From Austwickia chelonae (lineage in GTDB: Bacteria > Actinomycetota > Actinomycetes > Actinomycetales > Dermatophilaceae), in assembly GCF_003391095.1 (NCBI RefSeq), contig NZ_CP031447.1:1426001-1490000 (forward strand): 64,000 bases of DNA, in the 5' to 3' direction. Position 1 is the first letter of the stretch. The number at the start of each line of letters is the position of its first letter. A program made the position numbers and the translations under genes. The notes under the pieces are model-generated. The model was not told the DNA's origin, did no database searches, and was given only the letters and a program-made list of their open reading frames with translations. Positions 59,278 to 64,000 of this stretch are shown here, one piece after another.

Positions 59278-59976
59278 TCACATGGCGATTCGGCATCCGC
59301 CGCGACGAGGGTCGACGACGGTGAGCAGCACGGTTCCCCCTGGTCGGAGGCTATTGCTGATCCCTTCGGCGATGCCGCGGTGCAGAAGACAGATGGTCTC
59401 GGGGGAGAGTTCGGCCTCCACGGCGAAGGGGCATCGTCGGAGGACGATGTCGATGCCGTTCGCCGTGGCTTCTCCGGTGGGGTCGAATCCCATACGGCGG
59501 GCTGCGGTCTCCAGGGCCGCAGTGAGTTCCTCGCGGGTAGCGGTGGTGTCGGTCGTCGATGTGGCGGATCGCAGCTCGGCGGCGATCCGTTGCCCGGCTT
59601 CTCGGCCGACGGTGAGCGGGTCCTGCCCGGTGGTGATCATGCGCAGGAGCATCCGGGCGAGTTCGGCATGGGCTCCGGCGGAGGAGAGCCCTTCGGGGTT
59701 GGGTGCGGTGGTGTAGAGCAGCCCAGGGCGTCCTCGCCCGCTGGGGGGCTCCCTGCTCTCCAGTACGAGCCCGGCATCACGCAGTTTGCCGAGGTGGCGG
59801 CGGATCCCGTTGTGATTGAGCCTGAGTCGTTCGGTGATCTCCGCGATGGTCACCGGATGAGGGGCGTCCCGGATGAAGTCGTGGATGGCGGCGCGGGTGG
59901 GATCGCCCAGGGCGCGGGCGACGGCGGTGTTCGGCGTCGGCGAAGCGGGACCGGCGGTACCTGTCATGCCGTTCAT
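59278..59976 (-). CDS. HTH regulator with three-cysteine (probable Fe-S) sensor region, likely NO-responsive repressor of norB
   Basis: The 232-residue regulator has an N-terminal ArsR/SufR-like winged helix (ARALGDPTRAAIHDFIRDAPHPVTIAEITERLRLNHNGIRRHLGKL, wing at SGRGRPGLLY). The C-terminal region has three spaced cysteines, Cys182 (RRCPF), Cys196 (ETICLLHRGIAEG) and Cys228 (RGGCRI). This pattern resembles the Fe-S cluster site of SufR-type regulators. It is divergent from the nitric oxide reductase gene, and an inverted repeat covers the norB promoter. The inference is a cluster that reacts with NO and releases repression. An alternative is a redox or iron-sulfur homeostasis regulator. It starts at an ATG behind GAGAGGAG. 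Confidence 0.82.
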   Translation of the reverse strand: MNGMTGTAGPASPTPNTAVARALGDPTRAAIHDFIRDAPHPVTIAEITERLRLNHNGIRRHLGKLRDAGLVLESREPPSGRGRPGLLYTTAPNPEGLSSAGAHAELARMLLRMITTGQDPLTVGREAGQRIAAELRSATSTTDTTATREELTAALETAARRMGFDPTGEATANGIDIVLRRCPFAVEAELSPETICLLHRGIAEGISNSLRPGGTVLLTVVDPRRGGCRIAM

Positions 59977-60052
59977 GGTCTCCTCTCTGCCGCGCTTTCC
60001 CTGAATCGACGTCCGGGAAGGGGGTTGGGGACGGGGGAGGGCTGCTTCCTTA

Positions 60053-60076
60053 TTTTTACACAGTTTGGTATAAAAA
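60053..60076. promoter_or_regulatory. Candidate operator and core promoter of norB
   Basis: TTTTTACACA and GGTATAAAAA form an imperfect inverted repeat with a GTTT spacer (8 of 10 positions complementary). TATAAA in the right arm can serve as a -10 box, only a few bases from the norB ATG. A repressor bound here would cover the promoter. The short distance suggests a leaderless or near-leaderless transcript, consistent with the lack of a ribosome site. Confidence 0.55.
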
Positions 60077-60080
60077 AAGA

Positions 60081-62513
60081 ATGGATGCCGCCACTCCGCT
60101 TCAGGGAGAACCCGACTCGATCCCCGACCCCTCCGGACGCCGATGGCGAAACTCTCGCCTCAAGAACCAGGACCTCCGCTGGTGGGCCGCACTCGTCCTG
60201 GTCGTCCTCGGATCCTTCGCCGTGTTGTTGTGGATGGGCACCCAGATCAACGCTGCCAAGCCGCCACTGCCCACCAAGGTCGTCTCCCAGGACGGCCGGA
60301 CCCTCCTCGAACACGAGGACATCGTCAAAGGTCAGCAGGTCTGGCAATCCCTGGGCGGACAACAGATCGGCTCCGTCTGGGGGCACGGCGCCTATGTAGC
60401 CCCTGACTGGACCGCCGACTGGTTGCACCGCGAAGCCACCGGCATTCTCGACACGTGGGCCAAGGACGCCGGCGCCGACACCTACGCTGATCTGCCCGCC
60501 ACGAAACAGGGTGAGCTCAAGGCCAGGCTCAAGGAAACAATCCGCACCAACACCTATCAGGCGGACACCGGCGTCATCACCCTGTCGCCCGAACGCATCG
60601 CCGCTCTCGAGGCCAACACCCGTTACTACTCGTCCATCTTCGCCGACGGGCACGAGCGCTACGCCATCCCCAAGGGCACCCTGAACGATGCCGAGAGCGC
60701 CCGCAAGATGAGCGCCTTCTTCTGGTGGACCAGTTGGTCCGCCTCCACGAATGCTCCCGAGAAGACCGCCACGTACACCCAGAACTGGCCGCACGAACCC
60801 CTCATCGACAATGTGCCGCCCGCCGACAACATCATGTGGAGCCTGCTGTCCATCGTGCTCCTGCTGATCGGCATTTCCGGGATGGTCTACTACCACGGCG
60901 CCAACTTCCACGAGGACGAAGAGGACGTCGTCGACCGGGTTCCCGACAGTGATCCCCTCCTCGGCTACCAGCCCACCCCTTCCCAACGGGCCACCCTGAA
61001 ATACTTCTTCGCCGTCGGGCTGCTCTTCATGCTGCAGATCGGCTGCGGCATCATCAGCGCCCACTACGGCGTCGAAGGCGGGGCGCTCTTCGGGATCCCG
61101 ATCGACCAGATCCTGCCCTATGCGGTCGTCCGCACCTGGCACACCCAACTCGGTATCTTGTGGATCGCCACCGCCTGGCTCGCCACCGGTCTCTACATCG
61201 CCCCCGCTGTCGGTGGCAAGGAACCGGCGTATCAGAAGCTCGGGGTGAATATCCTCTTCGTCGCTCTCCTCCTGGTCACCTTCGGCTCCATGATCGGCGA
61301 ATGGCTTTCCATCATGGGCAAACTGGGCTACGGCAGTGAGCTGAGCTTCTGGGTCGGCACCCAAGGCTACGAGTACGTCGACCTGGGCCGGGCCTTCCAG
61401 ATCGGACTGTTCATCGGGCTCTTCCTCTGGTTCGCCCTCATGTGCCGCGCCATCTACCCGGCGCTGCGCCGCAGCTCCGACGAAGGCACCCTGCACGCCA
61501 CCGAGGAAGCCCCTCTCGCCGCCGGTAACCAGCGCTCCCTGGTGATCATGCTGCTGGTCAGCTGCTTCGCCATCGCCAGCTTCTACGGTGCCGCCTTCGG
61601 AATGCAACGCTCCAGCCATTTGTCCATCGCCGAGTACTGGCGTTGGTGGGTCGTCCACCTGTGGGTCGAAGGCTTCTTCGAGGTCTTCGCCACTGCCGTC
61701 ATCGCTTTCCTGTTCGTCCGACTCGGGTTGTTGAGGTCCGCGGCAGCCACGACCGCGACCCTGGCCTCCACGGTGATCTTCCTGCTCGGCGGGATCATCG
61801 GCACCGCCCACCACCTCTACTTCAGCGGTAGTCCCACCGTCGTCCTCGCTCTCGGCGCCTGCTTCAGCGCGTTGGAGGTGGTGCCGCTGGCGCTGGTCGG
61901 TTTCGAAGCCATCCGGCACATGGCCCTGTTGAAGGTCCGCGAATGGGTGGCCGGCTACAAATGGGCGATCTACTTCTTCGTATCGGTGTCCTTCTGGAAC
62001 ATGCTCGGCGCCGGGGTCTTCGGCTTCCTCATCAACCCGCCGATCTCCCTGTTCTACGTCCAGGGGCTCAACCTGACTCCGCTGCACGGGCACACTGCGC
62101 TCTTTGGCGTCTACGGGATGCTCGGCATCGGGCTGATGCTCTTCTGCGTCCGCTCACTCATGCCCGGTAGGGAATGGAACGAACGCTGGATCAAGATCGG
62201 CTTCTGGTGTCTCAACGGCGGCCTGCTTGCCATGGCCTTGGTCTCGCTGTTGCCCCTGGGGCTCGCCCAGGCCTGGGCTTCCATCGAGCACGGGCTCTGG
62301 TACGCCCGCAGCGACACCTTCCTCTACACCCCGGTACTGACCTTCATCCGTTGGCTCCGGGTCCCCGGCGACGTCATCTTCTCGATCGGCGCTGCCGCCA
62401 TCGGTGTCTTCATGGTGGGCCTGATCACCGGCCACTCCTTGAAGGACGGTCGAGAGCGAGTCGTCCCCGGATCGAGCGTCGCCCAGTCAGAAGAGACCGG
62501 AACGGGTCGATGA
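60081..62513 (+). CDS. norB: Quinol-dependent nitric oxide reductase (qNor)
   Basis: The enzyme reduces two NO to N2O with electrons from the quinol pool, a detoxification or denitrification step at the membrane. The 810-residue protein is longer than cytochrome-linked NorB because it includes an N-terminal extension. That segment (QDGRTLLEHEDIVKGQQVW, then GHGAYVAPDWTADWLHREA) has no CxxCH heme c motif, which fits qNor. The catalytic subunit region follows with about 12 helices and conserved blocks YAVVRTWHTQLGILWIATAW, WWVVHLWVEGFFEVFATAVIAF, GTAHHLYFSG and LTPLHGHTALFGVYGMLGIGL. These carry the heme and FeB histidines. Start is ATG immediately after an A-rich tract. Regulation is probably by the divergent Fe-S regulator. 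Confidence 0.95.
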   Translation: MDAATPLQGEPDSIPDPSGRRWRNSRLKNQDLRWWAALVLVVLGSFAVLLWMGTQINAAKPPLPTKVVSQDGRTLLEHEDIVKGQQVWQSLGGQQIGSVWGHGAYVAPDWTADWLHREATGILDTWAKDAGADTYADLPATKQGELKARLKETIRTNTYQADTGVITLSPERIAALEANTRYYSSIFADGHERYAIPKGTLNDAESARKMSAFFWWTSWSASTNAPEKTATYTQNWPHEPLIDNVPPADNIMWSLLSIVLLLIGISGMVYYHGANFHEDEEDVVDRVPDSDPLLGYQPTPSQRATLKYFFAVGLLFMLQIGCGIISAHYGVEGGALFGIPIDQILPYAVVRTWHTQLGILWIATAWLATGLYIAPAVGGKEPAYQKLGVNILFVALLLVTFGSMIGEWLSIMGKLGYGSELSFWVGTQGYEYVDLGRAFQIGLFIGLFLWFALMCRAIYPALRRSSDEGTLHATEEAPLAAGNQRSLVIMLLVSCFAIASFYGAAFGMQRSSHLSIAEYWRWWVVHLWVEGFFEVFATAVIAFLFVRLGLLRSAAATTATLASTVIFLLGGIIGTAHHLYFSGSPTVVLALGACFSALEVVPLALVGFEAIRHMALLKVREWVAGYKWAIYFFVSVSFWNMLGAGVFGFLINPPISLFYVQGLNLTPLHGHTALFGVYGMLGIGLMLFCVRSLMPGREWNERWIKIGFWCLNGGLLAMALVSLLPLGLAQAWASIEHGLWYARSDTFLYTPVLTFIRWLRVPGDVIFSIGAAAIGVFMVGLITGHSLKDGRERVVPGSSVAQSEETGTGR

Positions 62514-62525
62514 CGTCGACAGCGA

Positions 62526-63296
62526 TCATGCAGGAGGAATGCCTGAAGGGCTGAGCAGAAGAGCTGGCTCCCGTTCAGAGCGTCGTGGCGTGTCACACGC
62601 CGCACCACTGTCGACCGAGGGAACCCTTGCCTGCGAAGCCTTCGACGGGAAACCGCCGCGGAAGATCACGGAGACAGCCACGGTGACCGCCCACAGCGTC
62701 CACCAGTACCCGGTCGTCCACGGCGAACCCATCAGATCGGCGTCGATCCACAGGTCGAAAGGAACCATGAGGAGACATACCGGGAAGACCCACCGTCCGA
62801 TCAGGTCCTGGATCTCCTTGAACGACCGGTGCCGGACGGCGGTGATGACCGCGATCGTCGAGACGACGGCCAAGGCCACGATCATCACGACCAAGGTCAA
62901 CGGAAGGCCCATCAAGGTGTCCACCACGTTCAGCCACAGCATCTCAGGATCTTCCTGGGTGTAGCCGGCGATCGTGGCCAGCACGCAGACCGTCAAGGCG
63001 ATCAGCGAACCAGCGCCGAAAGCTCTCCGGGCCTGCACCGAATCCCCGGCGAACAGGCGCTCCAATGCCGGGATCTTCGCAGCGAAGAGCATCTCGAAGA
63101 GCATCAGGTCCGTCGACCAGAAGCTGGCCAGGTCTCCCACGGCGAACGACAGGTCCTCGAGATCGCCGATCGAAGTGAGCCAGCCGTCGACGGCACAGAG
63201 AACGGTGACGACGGCCAAGCTTCCCCAAGAAGCAGCCAGGACGAGCCTGCGGGCCCATGCCGTCCTGGCTGCTTCCTCCGATGTGGTCGTCGTCAT
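62526..63296 (-). CDS. Membrane protein of unknown function next to norB
   Basis: I do not recognise this protein. Counted from the ATG at 63296 it has 256 residues, with about six predicted transmembrane helices (LVLAASWGSLAVVTVLCAVDG, GSLIALTVCVLATIAG, LPLTLVVMIVALAVVSTIAV, VFPVCLLMVPFDLWI, WWTLWAVTVAVSVIF). Charged loops contain FWSTDLMLFEMLFAAKIPALE. The C-terminal 40 residues are Ser/Arg/Pro-rich. In-frame ATGs at 63314 and 63398 are alternative starts. It converges on norB with 12 bp between stops. No cofactor-binding motif is visible, so a role in nitrogen oxide metabolism would rest on proximity alone. Confidence 0.65.
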   Translation of the reverse strand: MTTTTSEEAARTAWARRLVLAASWGSLAVVTVLCAVDGWLTSIGDLEDLSFAVGDLASFWSTDLMLFEMLFAAKIPALERLFAGDSVQARRAFGAGSLIALTVCVLATIAGYTQEDPEMLWLNVVDTLMGLPLTLVVMIVALAVVSTIAVITAVRHRSFKEIQDLIGRWVFPVCLLMVPFDLWIDADLMGSPWTTGYWWTLWAVTVAVSVIFRGGFPSKASQARVPSVDSGAACDTPRRSEREPALLLSPSGIPPA

Positions 63297-63422
63297 GGCT
63301 TCACCATCGACCATCGACCCGTTCTGCTGATGTCCGGCAGCTGTGCGTGGACTATGAGATCTCCGGGGAGGTCGACCCCACCTCGAGGCCTCGACCACAC
63401 CTTGACCGCAGAGCAGCGCTTC

Positions 63423-64000
63423 TCAGGCCGCTAAGTAGTACGAGACACCGGACAGTAATTTGTTCATGTTGTCGAGCGAAGGAATGTAGCCGCAGACGGC
63501 AAGACGCCCGTCCCCGATCGCGGCATAGGTGTCCAAGGATCCCTCGAGGATCGCGCCGACCGTCGCCACCGAATCGAAGGTCATCCGGGCCCGCGGCGTC
63601 GAGGAGAGCCCCCGGTGCACCTCAAGCACACCGGAGCGCGCATGGACGGTGAGCGCAGGACCGTCGACCACCTCGACCGAGATGTCGCCGTCGACCATCC
63701 GGGCCGCATTGGCGCGTCCGCGCTCATCGAGATTCGCCACCGGGGCGATCGAGTAAAAAGCGATATACGCCGACAGGATCCACGAGATCCGCCTCTCCTC
63801 AGCGGAGAGCATCGACCGGTCGAGCGGACGCAACAAAGCCTCCAACCTCCCGGTCAACAGGGGGAGATCCTTCCGCAGGAAAGCCATCCGAGAAAAACCT
63901 CGGACCGGCAAGGGAAAACCCTCCCCGGCAATCACCCGATTGAAATGACGCGCAGACACGAAAGTCAAGGTCACATCGTCGTGCCCCGCTGGACACCTCC
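63423..64000 (-). CDS. SCP2 sterol-binding-like protein, 5' end outside window
   Basis: The frame is open to the window edge, and its first residues (PAGHDDVTLTFVSARHFNRVIAGEG) already read like the interior of an SCP2-type domain, so the gene probably continues upstream; a GTG at 63974 is the only internal start. The C-terminal half (VDGPALTVHARSGVLEVHRG, then ARMTFDSVATVGAILEGSLDTYAAIGDGRLAVCGYIPSLDNMNKLLSGV) has the SCP2 pattern of a hydrophobic ligand-binding fold. The ligand and pathway are unknown. The gap to the unknown membrane protein gene is 126 bp and contains no clear signal. Confidence 0.65.
   Translation of the reverse strand, partial: RCPAGHDDVTLTFVSARHFNRVIAGEGFPLPVRGFSRMAFLRKDLPLLTGRLEALLRPLDRSMLSAEERRISWILSAYIAFYSIAPVANLDERGRANAARMVDGDISVEVVDGPALTVHARSGVLEVHRGLSSTPRARMTFDSVATVGAILEGSLDTYAAIGDGRLAVCGYIPSLDNMNKLLSGVSYYLAA

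Noticed and set aside
59973-62093. A 706-codon open frame on the minus strand opposite norB
   Set aside because: It has a repetitive Glu/Asp/Gly/Val composition typical of antisense translation of a membrane protein gene. norB has all its conserved helices and histidine blocks.

Overview
The window is chromosomal DNA from a high-GC Gram-positive bacterium (Actinomycetota). Evidence: frequent GTG starts, ATGA/GTGA gene overlaps, the actinobacterial gene orders secD-secF-apt-rel...hisS and xerD-parA-scpA-scpB-rluB, the mycobacteria-like neighbourhood gcvH-garA-(DUF151)-merR-gcvP, and DtxR/IdeR-type iron boxes. Gene content suggests a Micrococcales-like organism, but the species cannot be fixed from the sequence.

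Layout. (1) 1-8.8 kb: housekeeping genes for protein export (secD 3' end, secF), purine salvage (apt), the stringent response (rel), a DUF349 protein, a metallo-hydrolase and hisS. (2) 8.8-17.1 kb: a 390-bp intergenic region with a perfect CRP-type palindrome, then a co-directional run xerD-parA-scpA-scpB-rluB-tyrA-cmk-der (chromosome maintenance, ribosome maturation, tyrosine synthesis). (3) 17.2-19.83 kb: a tRNA-Pro(GGG) gene whose 3' end and terminator are repeated, degenerate, 2,504 bp downstream. Between the copies lie AT-richer genes of foreign look and an ISL3-family insertion sequence with a perfect 8-bp target duplication and an apparently internally deleted transposase. (4) 19.9-40.8 kb: a siderophore locus matching the coelichelin (cch) gene order: formyltransferase, two FecCD permeases, ATPase, binding lipoprotein, ABC exporter half, three-module NRPS, second exporter half and esterase, with five DtxR/IdeR-type boxes. 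The ornithine N-hydroxylase (cchB) and MbtH-like protein (cchK) expected in such a locus are not in the window. (5) 41-44.8 kb: a TPR membrane protein, a secreted protein-arginine deiminase homologue with all catalytic residues, and a hemerythrin-like protein. (6) 45-50.7 kb: glycine cleavage genes gcvH and gcvP, the second behind a clear glycine riboswitch, with a GarA-like FHA protein, a DUF151 nuclease-like protein and a MerR regulator between. (7) 50.7-59.2 kb: a 54-bp perfect palindrome, a glutamate-cysteine ligase-family enzyme, an OsmC protein, a PPi-dependent phosphofructokinase, a secreted amidase with VCBS/FG-GAP-type repeats, a CDF cation transporter and an amino-acid permease. (8) 59.3-64 kb: a three-cysteine HTH regulator divergent from a quinol-type nitric oxide reductase, with an inverted repeat over the norB promoter, then an unknown membrane protein and the 3' part of an SCP2-like gene.

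How the parts work together. The iron locus looks self-contained for assembly, export, re-uptake and iron release, apart from the missing hydroxylase. Its boxes predict de-repression under iron limitation. The glycine region couples a metabolite-sensing RNA to gcvP and places central-metabolism regulators beside gcvH. The NO reductase and its probable Fe-S repressor, together with the hemerythrin and OsmC proteins, point to redox and nitrosative stress exposure, and the secreted deiminase and amidase to activity outside the cell.
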